Shown here: positions 41,191 to 53,493 of the stretch, in pieces | How positions within the stretch are numbered: the stretch's first letter is position 1 | Layout: every line of letters begins with the position of its first letter | Assembly (NCBI GenBank): GCA_963576565.1 | Contig: OY755038.1 | Location: 13,097,756 to 13,161,755, forward strand | Reading direction: 5' to 3' | DNA: 64,000 nt | DNA from: Aspidapion aeneum | Lineage: Eukaryota > Arthropoda > Insecta > Coleoptera > Brentidae | Program-made: the position numbers and the translations under genes | The notes under the pieces: model-generated | What the model was told of the DNA's origin: nothing | The model's input: only the letters and a program-made list of their open reading frames with translations | Databases searched by the model: none

Positions 41191-42070
41191 TATATTTATG
41201 TAATTAGAATTAAAAAGTTATGCTGCAAACTATCTTGAAACTATATCATTATTAAATAGATCTTTAGACTGTGTTAAAACTACATTTTTAAAATAAGAAC
41301 GAGCCGCCAATGCGAAAACGAGGAAAACATCAAAAATTATAACCCAAAAATAGAAAATCAAAGTCAGGCTTCGCTACCTTACAAATAACTTATAGTTCTA
41401 CGAAGTTTAAACCACAGTACACCATTTCTATGGTTAGTAATCTGTGGTTTAAACAAAGAACTTTTAAAATGACGTAATGTTCCCCACATTTCACAACACT
41501 TCTATCAAATAAGACTTTTATAGTTTACAAGGAAATAACCGAACCAATCATATTTTTTAGAGCCAACACCTTGTATTTTTTTGTACCTTAAAGACGCGTA
41601 TTCATTTGAGGCCGAATTCGCATGCCTCACTGCGAGGCCGAACGTACATACGTATGTATACGTGCCTTGGAGGCGTGGCCAATAGCAATCGATAAACTAG
41701 AAACGTCCTATTTGACAGATGTGCTGTCAGATGCGGAAAAAATACGAGTCGTTAAATACCGAGATGAATTCCATCAAAGGAGCATGCGCCAAAATTAACG
41801 TCAAAATGTCTAATTTAAATTATTGGCGCGAATACCGGGATTGGCGCGAGATGAAAGAGCTTAAAGTATAATAAAAAATTCAATGTATAAAATAATGGTC
41901 AATTCTAATTTTTAGGTATGATTTTATGTAGGCATCGGGTGGTTTTTTATAACCTGAGCACTCAGCAACTTTATCATTGAAAATAAAGGGCTATAATAAA
42001 TTGTAGATTTTTTTGGTTAATTATGACAACTTTAAAAGCCAACATAATTTTTTCTATCCGTCACCATGTA

Positions 42071-42887
42071 CAGGGTGTCCCAAATTCGATGTTTTTGGGA
42101 GGTTTGGGGTATTTCTAGAGGGGCTAAAAAAACCTGATCCCCCTTTGCGACACTCAAATTTCAAAAGAAACTTAAAGGTGAAAATCGCATTTTGATATAG
42201 CAAGCCGTTTTTAAACTACCCCCGTAGTTTCTTTCTCAAAAGTCTGCATTTTGGGAAGGGGTCTATAACTTGTTTATTTATTAATATTTTTTATTTCTGT
42301 GAAAACATTCCTAAGACACTTTTTTAAGAGGAATTAAACTGTTAAATTAAATTTCATTTGTCACGTTTAGTTTTTGAGATATCACATAAAATTAATTTTT
42401 TTTATTTTTACCACATATTTTAGTTTGCTTAATATTATAAAATTATAAAAATAAGAAAATAATAAAGAGGTGATTAAAAAATAAAAATAAAGAAAACAAT
42501 AAAAAAAAAATAAAAATTAAAATATTGAGTGTGATACATCATTTTAAAGGAAATTTTAAGCTGATTTTAAAAATCGAATAAAAAGAGAGTTATTCTGTAA
42601 GAAAAATAACAACTTTATGCAATATTTTAAAAACCAAATCAGATAAATAAAAACCGTTTACATCTGTCAATTCTTCAAGAAAAGATCTATAAAAAAGCTA
42701 TTTACACAAAAGCAAAATGCAGACAAAAACACTCCGTAGCTTAAAAACGGCTTGCTATATCTAAATGTGGTTTTCACCTTTAGGCTTCTCTTAAAATTTA
42801 AGCGTCGCAGAGGGGGCTCAGTTTTTTTCTATTTCCCCTAGAAATACCCGAAACCACAAAAAAAAACAACGAATTTGGGACACCCTG
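42071..42887. mobile_element. Palindromic TA-flanked MITE (CAGGGTGTCCCAAATTCG)
   Basis: The ends CAGGGTGTCCCAAATTCGAT and complement are flanked by TA. The arms share GGGGTATTTCTAG and the AAACGGCTTGCTATAT block. It shares its right TA with the next mini-element. Confidence 0.7.
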
Positions 42888-42889
42888 TA

Positions 42890-42925
42890 CAGGGTGTGAC
42901 AATGAGAGTGAGAGGGAACACCCTG
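42890..42925. repeat. 36-bp mini-palindrome abutting the MITE
   Basis: CAGGGTGTGACAATG ... GAACACCCTG between TA dinucleotides. It keeps only the terminal bases of the family and may be an extreme deletion derivative. Confidence 0.45.
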
Positions 42926-42982
42926 TATATTTTTGCATTTTAAGATTCGTCTTTTCTTTTTGATTTCAAAAATTTACAATAT

Positions 42983-43240
42983 CTATGTGCTGCGATTAAT
43001 ATTTTTTGAGGTATATGCAGTATTTCTTCTATATTGCATTTCACGTTTATTTTGTTTTGCCATGGGAGTATTGACAAATTTAAATGCGCTAAATCTTAAA
43101 AAATGTTTATCGTAGCATAGACATACAGTAGAACCCCGATGACAGTGTTTATTCAAATTAAATTGGGCACTAAATAATTTGTCACACAGCTTGCACGTCA
43201 CCGACATTTTCACAGCACAAAAACGATGAATTTTCATCAA
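42983..43240 (-). CDS. Small C2H2 zinc-finger frame (fragment)
   Basis: This 85-codon minus-strand frame includes MSVTCKLCDKLFSAQFNLNK then HCHRG, a C-x2-C-x12-H-x-H-like finger with the usual F and L positions. The preferred start is likely MSVTC (about 43207), since residues before it are unremarkable. The sequence after the finger looks like random translation. It could be a first exon or the remains of a transposon protein. It lies inside the 41746-43370 inverted ends. Confidence 0.35.
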   Translation of the reverse strand: MMKIHRFCAVKMSVTCKLCDKLFSAQFNLNKHCHRGSTVCLCYDKHFLRFSAFKFVNTPMAKQNKREMQYRRNTAYTSKNINRST

Positions 43241-43539
43241 AAAGAACTGGGAATTATTAAAGTTTTGCTGTATAAAACCATACTGAAATATCTCTCAGTT
43301 GATTGGTTGGCAGAAGTGACAGATCAACGCTTGCGCACGTCTTGGAATTCATCTCGGTATTTAACGACTCATGAAAAAATACCCTCATTTTAAAAACTTT
43401 TCGTTATAAAATTGAATTTTGTCACAAAATGTCTTGATGCTCTTAAAAACATTAAATGTTGCCTAAATAATACAAATTACATTAGGCGTGCGGTTTAGTA
43501 AACAAATAATACCCCAAATAGTGAACAGAATTTTAGCTC

Positions 43540-43680
43540 ACTATAATAATATAGTAGTGTGAGCTATCGTGTTTCAGATAGTTTTGAAACTTTTTTGTCG
43601 CGCCGTTGATCTGTCTGTACCTAGGTTGGGTTTGGCTCTAGATCCCATTTGAAAATGAATAAAAACCACTGGACATGAGC
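43540..43680. repeat. Partial copy of the mRpL54-intron palindrome family
   Basis: Contains AGCTCACTATAATAATATAG, GTAGTGTGAGCTATCGTG and TTTTGAAACTTTTTTGTCGC blocks also found at the inner ends of the arms of 32464-33997. Only one arm remains. Confidence 0.5.
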
Positions 43681-44095
43681 CAAAAAAAATTCTGTAGGAT
43701 GAACAAATTGATCTGCGAAATAGTAAACTATAACTTTTTTACTAGAACAACGTTGAAACAGGGAAACGATTTTAAACGTTTTTGTTTCTTTGGGGTAATT
43801 ACATTTTCCCTCCAGTTATTTGCAGGATTTGGTTATATTAGATTGCATCACGAGTTGTTTTAAAACATTAAATTTAACCACAAGTGATAATAAATAAAGT
43901 GGTTCAAAACGGGTTGGAGAAATAAAAAATGCACACAAAAATTATACCAAATTTGCTGACCAAAAGCAATAGGTAATTACTCATTTCATTTGTGACACGT
44001 TTACTCAATAAAAACGATATTTAAATTAAATAAAAAATATGTAATATAGTGAACAAATCGATATAATACTGGGTGGGTATTAATTAGTTATTATA

Positions 44096-45931
44096 CAGGG
44101 TGTCCCAGAACTAATGGTACATCGTTAAACTGTAGATTCCTTGGGTCAAAATATTACGATTTAGCCATACTTACCTTTGTTCAAAAGTTCGTATTAACCG
44201 AGATACAGAGTGTTAAACTTTATTTTTTCAATTTGATTTTCTTTAATAACTTTTTTACTAATTAATATTTTTGCAAAACCTAACCAGCCTGTGAGTTTTT
44301 TTTTTTAAATTGGCACTGCCATTGCATAAAAATCAGTGTATTTTTCTTGTGCCTCGGTATATACCAGTTTTTATATAAAATAATGGTTTTCCCATCCTTT
44401 TTATGTAAAAAAGTTATACTGTTTTAAAGTCGTTCAGAGCAACGGTTTTTGAGATTTTTGCATTTAAAGTTTTTATTGCATGTGAGTGATATGCCTAATT
44501 GATGTATGATACTTTCTTCAATTCTTTCTACTTATTAATAATTTTGCACAAAAAATTGGGTTTAGTGGTTTTTGGGCATGGACAATTTAATTTTGGTTAA
44601 AAAAAATAAAAATATTATACAGGGTGTTCTCTAGGTCGGTACCGTTACATTAAAATAGGTCTAACGTTTTCGTTCCGCGGTGTATACAAGATTCTATTAA
44701 AAACATTAATTTTTTAAAAAAATTTAAGTAAAAAAGTTATAGTTTTTAGATGTCGCTTAGAGCAACGGTTTTTAAGATATTTAAATTAGAAGTTTTTATT
44801 GTATGCGTAAAAGATTTTTGATTAAATTCTTACTTACTTCATACATATCAATACTTTTTTATAGCAATCTAAGATTTTTCGTTTTTTTCAAAAATATTAA
44901 GTGAAAAAATATACAGCGTGGTTCTTGAATTATCATAAGTGTGTTAAAACAATTGTAAGTTATTGTCCGTTATTGCAACTGTGTAGGGCTATGTTTTTAA
45001 TGAGGAACAAAAACCTCTTCGTATTAGTTTTTTTTTAAATGGTAAGTACATATACTTTATTAGTGCAAGTATTTTTTTATTGTTTTAAAGAAAATTTTAA
45101 TTATTAAAAGAATTTATATTTTAATATTTATTTAAAAAAAAAATAAAATTTCATGGCGCTCTCAGCAACTATAAGTTAAAATTTCAAAATTCACAAATAG
45201 TAAATCAAACTTAAAATTGTTTATTATAGTAGGCTTGTTATTAATAATTATTTAATAATTAAAATAATATTTTGTTTAAAAACCTGCTTAAGTATACATC
45301 GAGGCACAAAAAAATACACTAATGATTTTAATGCAATGGTAGTGGTCCAAAAAACACCCTGTACATTGTACATCAAATTTTTCAACGGAATCGTCTTGCA
45401 AATTTCAGAAAAACCTACATGCTGGTTAGTTTGTGCAAAAATATTAATTAGTGGAGAGAATTGAAGAAATTATCATACATAAATTAGGCATATCACTCAC
45501 ATGCAATAAAAACTTTAAATGCAAAAATCTCAAAAACCGTTGCTCTGAACGACTTTAAAGCAGTATAACTTTTTTACATAAAAATGATGGGAAAACAATT
45601 ATTTTACATCAAAACTGGTATACACCGAGGCACAAAAAAAAATACACTGATTTTAATGCAATGGTAGTGGTCCAAGGAACACACATTGTATCAAAATGTT
45701 TAATGGAATCGTCTTGCCAATTTCAAAAAAACTAACACGCTGGTTATTTCTTGCAAAAATATTAATTAGTAAAAAAGTTATTAAAGAAAATCGAATTGAA
45801 AAAATAAAGTTTAACACCCTGTATCTCGGTTAGTACGGACTTTTGGACTAAGGTAAGTATGGCTAAATCGTAATATTTTGACTCAGGGAATCTACAGTTT
45901 AACTATGTACTATTAGTTCTGGGACACCATG
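44096..45931. mobile_element. Long palindromic TA-flanked element (CAGGGTGTCCCAGAAC), deleted copy
   Basis: The ends CAGGGTGTCCCAGAACTAAT and complement lie between TA dinucleotides. The arms are about 800 bp. It is a near relative of 57696-59586. Around 44990 (CTGTGTAGGGCTATG) it lacks the block that in the other copy encodes the transposase C-terminus, so it is an internal-deletion derivative. Confidence 0.7.
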
Positions 45932-46062
45932 TATATCGCGAGTCTACTGTATGTTTTTAGATTTGCTATTTGTAATCATTTTTTAAGTTCTCAGGTGACG
46001 TAGAGTACCCTTACTTAGCTGGCACCTTAAATTTCATATTTGCGTTTTATTATAAAATTATT

Positions 46063-46640
46063 AGAAATAAAATTTCGGACTTCCATTGTCTTTATTTATT
46101 TTAAAACATGACGTTTCGGTTAGTAAGTATCTCTAACCGTTTTCAAGTGTAAACTAAACAATCTAGTCTCCAGGCTACTACTTATACTACCTCAAATAAT
46201 AGGGAATGTATTTACCAAATCCCGTGTGAACATCTAGAAAGTACCCAATTAGGGAATCTTGAAAAAACCGGTTTAGCGGATCATGCATGGTCAAATGATC
46301 ACAGGATTCAGTGGTCAGAAGCTAAGTTTTGCATAAGGAGTCGCATTGGCAAAAACGAAATTTTATTGAAGCTGCTTTTATAATGGAAAATAAAGAAGTT
46401 ACTGCCAACCAAGCACAGACATACCAAACATATGGAAACCACTCCTTAAGGAAAACAGGATTCTTAGAATTAAAAAAAGGGAGCGGGCCGTCACACCTGA
46501 CTGCACACCAAGTAGTATAAATAGTAGCCTAGAGACTAGATTGTTTATTTTACACTTGAAACCGGTTAGAGATACTTACTAACCTAAACGTCGTGTTTTA
46601 AAATAAATAAAGACAATGGAAGTCCGAAATTTTATTTCTA
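46063..46640 (+). pseudogene. Penelope-like GIY-YIG fragment between inverted repeats
   Basis: The plus strand at about 46190-46330 reads CIYQIPCEH, then LEKTGLADHAWSNDHRIQWS; in the next frame follow KESHWQKRNFIEAAFIMENK. This is the order of the GIY-YIG endonuclease domain of Penelope-like elements (SALAEHA-x-x-x-DH-x-IDW-like block, then the R-x-x-IEA block). The reverse transcriptase is missing. The fragment is flanked by about 130-bp inverted repeats (46063-46192 and 46512-46640) sharing GGACTTCCATTGTCTTTATT and GGTTAGAGATACTTACTAAC-type blocks. The right end is followed by CATTGTCTACGAG, the putative family 3' end. Confidence 0.65.
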
Positions 46641-47091
46641 CTCAATCATTGTCTACGAGTTTCAAACAAAGAGTATAAAATTATTGTTATGTAAACTACT
46701 ATACTATTATGGTTTCATATGTTATTTTTGAGTTTTTTTCCTATTATCTTCCTCAGCTTTTGGCGTCTGGGGCCCCCTTGTTTCGCCCTAGTTACGCAGC
46801 TGATATCTATTAGTAATTTGTTTTTAAATTATTTACTTTGTTTATACTGGCCTATCAAAGCGCTTTTTTATATAAGGACGGTTTAAGAATGTTATCGTAT
46901 AAACACTATTAAAACCGTTTTAAGCACTGAGACCGATTTTAGGCGCGTATAAACGTAGTAATTTTAGACCATGTCAAGAAAGTAAAAACTTTATTAACAA
47001 GCGAGTTACAACAGAAAAATAAAACTAATTAAGTATAATAAAACATGACGAAATACGCAAAATTATGCATCCCTAAAAAAATTTTATTACA
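46641..47091. other. Unassigned stretch
   Basis: AT-rich. It contains CGCCCTAGTTACGCAGC at about 46780, which looks like one end of an element with TGCGTAACTAGG-type ends; a similar end in inverted orientation occurs at 38228. No gene. Confidence 0.35.
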
Positions 47092-47965
47092 CAACCCCAC
47101 AAAAAAAATAAATGTCGAGATCCGTAAGACAGATCGTGATATTCCTATGTATTTTTCGACGCAGAATCTGAATCCTTGGTCAAAGAAAAGTCCCTAGTCG
47201 TCTGGAATTTTCCCCAGTCATGAAACAGCGAATGAAAAAAAAACAGGAGATTTGATAGATTCTTTTCGAGTTTTGGTACATTGATTCTACCTGTCAAGGA
47301 GACGAAGAATCCCAAATTTGAAAATTTTCTGATCAGTAATTTTTTTTTTAAATTAATTTTTGTATCTCAAAACTATTTATTTGGCTCTAAACATTGACTA
47401 AAATAAATTTAGATATCTCAAAAACTACTTACAACAGGGTAATAATATATGGCTCGTTTGGAGGGTCTTTAAAATACCTTTCGAATGATGTATCACATGA
47501 TTACAAGAAAAAAAAATATATTTTTTAAATTTTGAATTTGTTTGTTGCAAAAATTAAATTGTGTGATACCTCATTTGAAAGGTATTTTAAATACCTTTAA
47601 AATAAGCCATATATCACTACTCTGCTGTAAGTAGGTTTTGATGTATCTAAATTTATTCTAGAACATGTTTGAACCAAATAGGCAGTTTTGATTTTCAAAA
47701 ATTAATTTAAGAAAAACTACTGATTAGAAAATTTTGAAATTACGGATTCTTCATTCCTAGAATTAGAAAATACCAAAAAGCATTCAAATTTGGAAAGGTT
47801 CTGCCAAACCTCCTTTTTTTTTTTAAATGGTTTCATATGGACTGACCTAATGAGAAAAATTCTAGACATAGACTTTTTTGACCCCAGATTCGGATTCAGC
47901 GTCGCAAAATACATAGGAATAACATGATCTATTTTACGGATCTCGAATTTTTTTTATTGTGGTGT
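47092..47965. mobile_element. Palindromic MITE (CGAGATCCGTAA ends)
   Basis: The inverted ends share ACCCCACAAAAAAAATAAAT-like flanks, then TCGAGATCCGTAA, GATATTCCTATGTATTTT and GATTCAGATTCTG-type blocks. The inner arms match around AAAGGTATTTTAAATACC and the AAACTACTGAT region. No coding capacity; target duplication not determined. Confidence 0.6.
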
Positions 47966-49120
47966 TATTTTTAAGATCTATGCGCGCCCAGCCTGTAATT
48001 AGTGTCATTTAAACAGGAAGCCCTAATATTGAGGCAAAACATAAAAAGGTCAAAAACATTGCCGCCATTCAAATAATTAAAAATTACAAAGCAATCAATT
48101 TGCACCAACTTTTGTTTTAAATTCAGAAAGGGTTGTGCAATGAATAATATGTAAGTGTGTAAATAAAGTTAAATCAATAAAATATTTCGGCGATTCCAAC
48201 AGTGGTATATGCTAAAGGGATCTAAACCTTTGTCCTTAGACCAAGTACCGCTCATTGACGTGTATAGCCCTACGGGTTAGACAGGGAACGAGAGAAGCTT
48301 GAATAAAGATGGAAAAACGATACATTGCAGGCAGGATAGAGAACAAATATAGAGCGAAGTATATTTCGTCAATACGTTCGATTAACCCGACAAGAATCTT
48401 CTCAAAAACTGAATATACCGCGTAGACAACTTTCATCTCTCTAGATAGACCGACCCGATAAACTAAACTGACCATAGTGGGCTTTAGAAAATTCGGCGCC
48501 ACAGGTCCAGTCAAGTGCGTGGTGCGATGTTGTTTGCAAGTTTTGAAATTTTTAGAGTGTTTTTCCGCGAAATTTTTATTTGTATTGGAAAAAAAGACTG
48601 TCAAATCTATTTTCTTCACGTATTTAATGGGTTGGGAGTATATTGTGTGTAAAAAAACTTGTCCTTTTTGATGAAGAAAGTGCATACATTTCTTCAAAAG
48701 GAAAGCGACAACGCGCTTTTTCAAAACTAAAACCAAAACAAGAATAAAAGCAAAATAAAACGTGTTTTTTAAACCTCTTTCCTGCATTTTAGGTAAAGTT
48801 TTCAAAACAAATCTAGACTTAATAATGAAATTTGGGGCTATTCCAAATCTAGCCCTAGCCTATTTAAAGATCTTTCTACAAGAATTTTAATTATTAAATA
48901 AAAAACTGGGCTTTCTAGTTAGTACTTGGTCTATAGGTTTAAAGTTAAACCCCGGTTTTAGTAAATACTGGTGTAAACGATTAAATAATCTAATAAATTG
49001 AAATATTGTGGTGCGTTCATACTCATTTTTATGGAGATGTGTCCACTGAAATAATTTTATTTTTCTGATTTTTATTTGGGTTATTGATAGTTGTTGTCCA
49101 AATTTTTAGCACATATTGTA
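47966..49120. other. Unassigned stretch with one long open frame
   Basis: A 189-codon frame (48236-48805, minus) is open, but its translation is compositionally biased and matches nothing I recognise. I treat it as unlikely to be a gene. The stretch 48230-48420 has balanced composition unlike its neighbours and may belong to a repeat. Confidence 0.35.
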
Positions 49121-49932
49121 CAGGGTGTCTCATTATCTTTTTGTAGGAATATAAAAGAAATTGTGTTCGAATTCGCGAAATTTTTACTTTTAAATTGCGT
49201 CTTGACTTTATTTCTAATGCTTACCGTATTTGACAGGCGCTCAAATTTATAGTTTTTGTAAATTGGATGCTCCTTATATTATTTAATTAATAGATTACGC
49301 TTGAAATATACTTTCCAAAAATACCTTATGTGTCGCAGTTTTGATAAATAGTTTCTGAAATATTTGCGATAATTATTTTAATTATAAAAAAATAACATTA
49401 TCACTTTTGTGTTAATTTCAGTGTCCTTATTTCAAACTATGTTAGTCCCCATGTATAAACAGTGACAATGACAAATATATATTTTTTTTAAATGACGCTC
49501 AAAATGACAACCAGTAACGAAAACAAAGTTTATATGTCGTGTCACATCATGTCATTGTCACTGTTCATACATGGGGACTAACATAATTTGGAATAAGGAT
49601 ACTAAAATTAACATAATAGTGGTACTGTTATTTTTTTATCATTTAAATAAATAATTGCTAATATCTCAGAAACTATGGCTCTAAACTACGGCATATCGGG
49701 TATTTTTGGAAAATATGTTCCAAGCCTAATCTATTAATTAAATAATATAAGGAGCATCCAATTTTCAAAAACTGTAAATTTGAGCGCCTGTCAAATATGG
49801 TAAGCATCAGGAATAAAGTCAAGATGCAATTTAAAAGTAAAAATTTCGCGAATTCGAACACAATTTCTTGTATATTCCTATATCAATTATTAATGGTCTA
49901 AAAGGGTGGGAAAAATATAATGAGATACCCTG
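49121..49932. mobile_element. Palindromic TA-flanked MITE (CAGGGTGTCTCATT), copy 2
   Basis: Same arms as 36111-36901, in the same orientation. Differences include an extra copy of GGGGACTAACAT near 49576 and a shortened left end (CTTTTTGTAGG). Flanked by TA. Confidence 0.7.
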
Positions 49933-51227
49933 TACTTTACTTTATTAATTGCTCTAGATCTACTAATGAAAAAAAAGATTTTTACTTTTTTATACTTTTA
50001 TAAAAAAGATAACATGACTAAACATTTTAAGCATTTTTAAACTGGTGGGAGTAAGAAAGAAATATTTTAAAGATTTTCCGACCTTGGATATTCTTATTCG
50101 TAATTCACTATATAAATTAATGAAAAATACTTATAGTAGGGAAGGCAGTGAATATTTTTTGGAACTTATTGTAATGTTCTGTTACAACAGTTTTTCAGTC
50201 AGGTAATGATTTTCCGATGGATTCAAAAGGTTACGGAATAATATGAGAGCAATCTGGCTGATTTCAAGTGGTGGAAAATATAACTGGCTGAAAATTTTCA
50301 GATCCAAAAAACAATCAATATTGGAAACTTATTGTCTTAGTTTTCAAATTTTTTCACATAATAGATTATAGTTTATGTATATGGAAAAAATTAGTCTGGC
50401 TGTTATTTACAATCACTAAAGCCTCGCCAGACTCTAAGATCCAATCCAAAAAATAGTAAATTAATTTTTTGCTCGTTAACGGTCGCGCATACGAAGAAAA
50501 AGACCAAAAAGTTTCTAGATAAAACAAGAAATTCATTCTGTATAAAGAAATCTTCCAATGATGCACCAGATTCAGGCGAATGGGAAAAGAGAGCATTTCC
50601 TCTGAAAAAATATTTTCTTGTAGATGGCCTAATGGCGTATACCCTGTAGCTTAATTTAGGTTTGAGCTAAGTATCTTCAAAATTGCGAGAGCTGTCAACG
50701 AGAATAAAAAATAATTTCAACGGTATCCTTTCTTTGACAATTTTGACATATGTCCTAAGCTTTTCTACGCATGGGCAATAACGTTTAGCTTTACGACACC
50801 CACTATCTATCTATCTAAAGCCTAGTTTCCACCTATGCTTGCCCACCCTGATTCAAAATACACATCACGTGACGGAACATGGGTTTGCACCAGTTTTAAA
50901 TGCAGCGTCACCTGATGCGTTTTTTTAATCAGGGTTAAGTTAAGTTTTACTTTTCTATGAACTGTTTTTTGATACATTCAATTTTCGACAAATTTTGTTT
51001 TTGTTAATTTCGATTTTTAAGAATTAGGTTTTCTAAGTTTTAAGTTTCTTTAAAAAAAATTTCTACAAATTAAATTTTCTACATTTTGAGGTGACTCGAA
51101 AAAGATTCTAACCCCATAAAAAACCAGATAAATTTAAATTGTTTAGGACACTTAAAAATATTTTTATAGCGATCCCATAAAAATGAATATGAATACACCA
51201 TTACGTTAAAAATAAGAAATAAGTACT
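49933..51227. other. Intergenic, nothing recognised
   Basis: AT-rich DNA downstream of the last exon of the unidentified minus-strand gene. It should contain that gene's 3' UTR; an AATAAG/AATAAA-like context lies just below 51228. No repeat with clear ends is seen. Confidence 0.4.
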
Positions 51228-51425
51228 TTAAAATAATAAAACGCCATAGCCAGGACTTTTGGCGGTGAGCTTGCTAGGCATGCGATGTGGGGTGCTCTTG
51301 GGAGTAGTTCTGGGGGTGTTTTTGGGGGCCTTGGGAGTCCTACGTGGGGACGAAGCAATTGGGCCGGCGACTATTTCTTGGGGTATGATGGTACTGCGTA
51401 GCCTGTCGTTATTGGACAAGTTGTT
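51228..51425 (-). CDS. Last exon of an unidentified basic protein
   Basis: A 198-bp exon after an ATTTCAG acceptor reads 65 codons in phase 0 to a TAA. It begins NNLSNNDRLRSTIIPQ, then SSPRRTPKAPKNTPRT, and ends SPGYGVLLF. The composition is markedly GC-richer than its surroundings. The repeated (S/T)P with basic residues suggests phosphorylation by proline-directed kinases and a nuclear or cytoskeletal role, but that is inference. It joins in phase with the exon at 59638-59831 (8.2-kb intron full of transposons). I do not recognise the protein. Confidence 0.6.
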   Translation of the reverse strand, partial: NNLSNNDRLRSTIIPQEIVAGPIASSPRRTPKAPKNTPRTTPKSTPHRMPSKLTAKSPGYGVLLF

Positions 51426-53493
51426 CTGAAATTAGGTAAATGAAACCTTGTTAGTCCAAGGCCAACACAAAAATAGAGGCCACGACCCTGAAAAAATCAG
51501 CTGTTCTCCCGGGGCTGAATTTTACATTGGGTCTTATGGGAGGTCAGACGTTTTTTTATGATATTTTCAAAATGGCACTACAGATTTCCGCAAAATTTCA
51601 GTGAAATATTCTCAGACACCATCCCGATATTCCACCAAAGGTTTGTAAGGAAGCAACATGATTAAAAGGTTAAAATCTTCAAGATTTAGCATTCCTTATT
51701 TTAAATTCAAATTACCCGCCATGTACCACATTCGCTTCTGCTTTAAACTTAAGTTTTGTGTGAGCTTATGAAGCGGCTATGAACAATTAGGGCTTACTAT
51801 ACATTTAAAAAAAATTGTTCTGCCAGAATAAAGTAAAAACAATCTCAAAAACGGCTTTATTTAAAAAAAATCAAATATCCATGAACCGTCATTCCAACTT
51901 CAATATTTTAAAGACAAACAGCTGTCGTAACGTGACCATCAAAAAAAAATCAGCCCCGGATGTGACGTCAACAAAGTGGGGGATCGTGGCCCGTCCATTT
52001 TGATAGCCCTGGTTAGTCTACTACCTAGGGCCACTTTCTCACCTGGCACTTGGATATGAAACTAAGCTAAGTTAAAACTTATCTTAATCTAGCACTTAAG
52101 TGAAAGTGGGGCATGAAATTGATAATTTTGACATATCGTCGGCCTCATATAAAAATTGCTTAAGTCCAAAAAAGTAGATTTTACAGGAGAGAGAAAAAAC
52201 GTATCAAAACAAGATTACACTTTCTACCGCGATTTTTGTTTTGTATTATATCTAAATTAAACTCTGTAATCAAAATCCATAAAGAAAAAATTGATTTTTG
52301 TTAATTTTAGAAATAGTAGTGGACTTACAATAATTTGGACTTGGGTAATTTTCACAATCATGTAAAAAAATTGCAAATTAGAATGAAAAACCTGATTGTT
52401 TTTTGAAAATTTTAATAATGAGTTATAGAAGGATTAGATCTTGGACCTCCGTGAGATTAGGCTTTCAAGCTACCCACGGAAAAATATGAGAGAAACAAAA
52501 ACTCCTTTTTATATAATAATAATAATAATTCTTTGTTTGAAACTCGTAGACAATTTTTGAGAATTATATTGGCAATCGCACATTGCGATCAGAAATTTTA
52601 ACACACGAAAAGGTGATCTCATGTTTTCAGAATTTGATAGTTTATAAAAAAATTATAGAAATCAGTTTGATGACTTGGTCGAGTTAATACCCTGAGAGTC
52701 TCTCGTTCTTGTATTGAGACAACGCAGCCTGCATAGATGAAAGTTTTCCGAAAATTTATGTATGGCTTCGGTAGTTCAATGTTTAGAATGTTTGCGTACA
52801 GAGCAAGAGATCCCGGGTTCCAGTCCAGGCCAAAGCAAAAACTTTTTTATTATTTTTCTTTCTTTAATTTCACTTGTTGTTTATAGTTTTAGGTCCTTGC
52901 ATTATTTGCAATTTGGTATTTAAAAAAAAATTGTTACATACTCTTAGATATCAGTTTGATTTCTTGAAATTAATTAATTAACAAATTAAATTTTAAAACT
53001 TTACAAAAAAATTAAATTTGGTATATTGAGTTGAAATTTTAGAATCAGTGTTTGGAGAGGATTTAAAATGTTTTTTTATTTGCCACTTTGCTTCAAACCA
53101 AAAAATAAACTTGGTCTTCAATGTTTCCTCTTTTTTTGAACGCCTATATAAGTAAGTATATAAAAAAATACTTAGCAGAAATAAAAAACTACAGAAAGTG
53201 TAATCGAACGCAAAAAAGATATAAATAACAGAATTCATAAAAAAAAATTTTAATCAAAACGTTGAATATCAGACTACTATAGAGTAATTCCATGCCAAAT
53301 CATCCAACGGGGGAAGCTGCTATGTCACGAAAAAAATCTAAATTTTGATAACATGTATTAGTGTCCTTGGAAACCAAATTAATAAATTTTAATTTTTAAT
53401 GTCGCCTCCCGTATTTTACAGGCCACTTTAAAAGTAAAAAAAAGAAGAAAATCAGTTTTGCCCCTAATTTTTTTTATTTCTATTGTATGAATC
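51426..53493. other. Intron sequence of the unidentified gene, left part
   Basis: AT-rich. An ATA microsatellite (52515-52532) adjoins an inverted copy of the Penelope 3' end (TTTGAAACTCGTAGACAATT) at 52535-52560. A tRNA-like sequence follows. No exon was recognised. Confidence 0.4.
52765..52837 (+). tRNA. tRNA-like sequence, probably a pseudogene or SINE head
   Basis: A 73-nt stretch folds roughly as a tRNA. The acceptor strands GGCTTCG and CAAAGC pair with one mismatch. An anticodon stem TTTGC/GCAAG carries a 7-base loop GTACAGA (anticodon ACA, Cys) with T33 in place. There is a box B-like GGTTCCAGTCC. The D loop lacks the GG pair and the T loop has C at position 57, so a functional gene is unlikely. 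It may be the head of a SINE. Confidence 0.3.

Larger units (their letters stand above)
41746..43370. mobile_element. Element with 28-bp inverted ends, carrying a zinc-finger frame
   Basis: A 28-bp sequence beginning GAGTCGTTAAATACCGAGAT is repeated perfectly in inverted orientation at 43343-43370. The inside holds a TA-flanked palindromic MITE (42071-42887), a 36-bp mini-palindrome and a C2H2 finger frame. No target duplication was confirmed, so the two ends belonging to one element is an inference from their perfect match. Confidence 0.5.

Noticed and set aside
38228..46795. One 8.6-kb element bounded by CAGCGTAACTAGG-type ends
   Set aside because: The two ends are inverted, but no duplication is present and similar ends are common in insect genomes; they are more likely unrelated fragments.
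48236..48805. 189-codon minus-strand open frame
   Set aside because: No recognisable domain, biased composition, no splice or start context; most likely chance or repeat-derived.
52765..52837. Functional tRNA-Cys gene
   Set aside because: D loop lacks the conserved GG, T loop is off consensus, acceptor has a mismatch, and anticodon ACA is not normally used.
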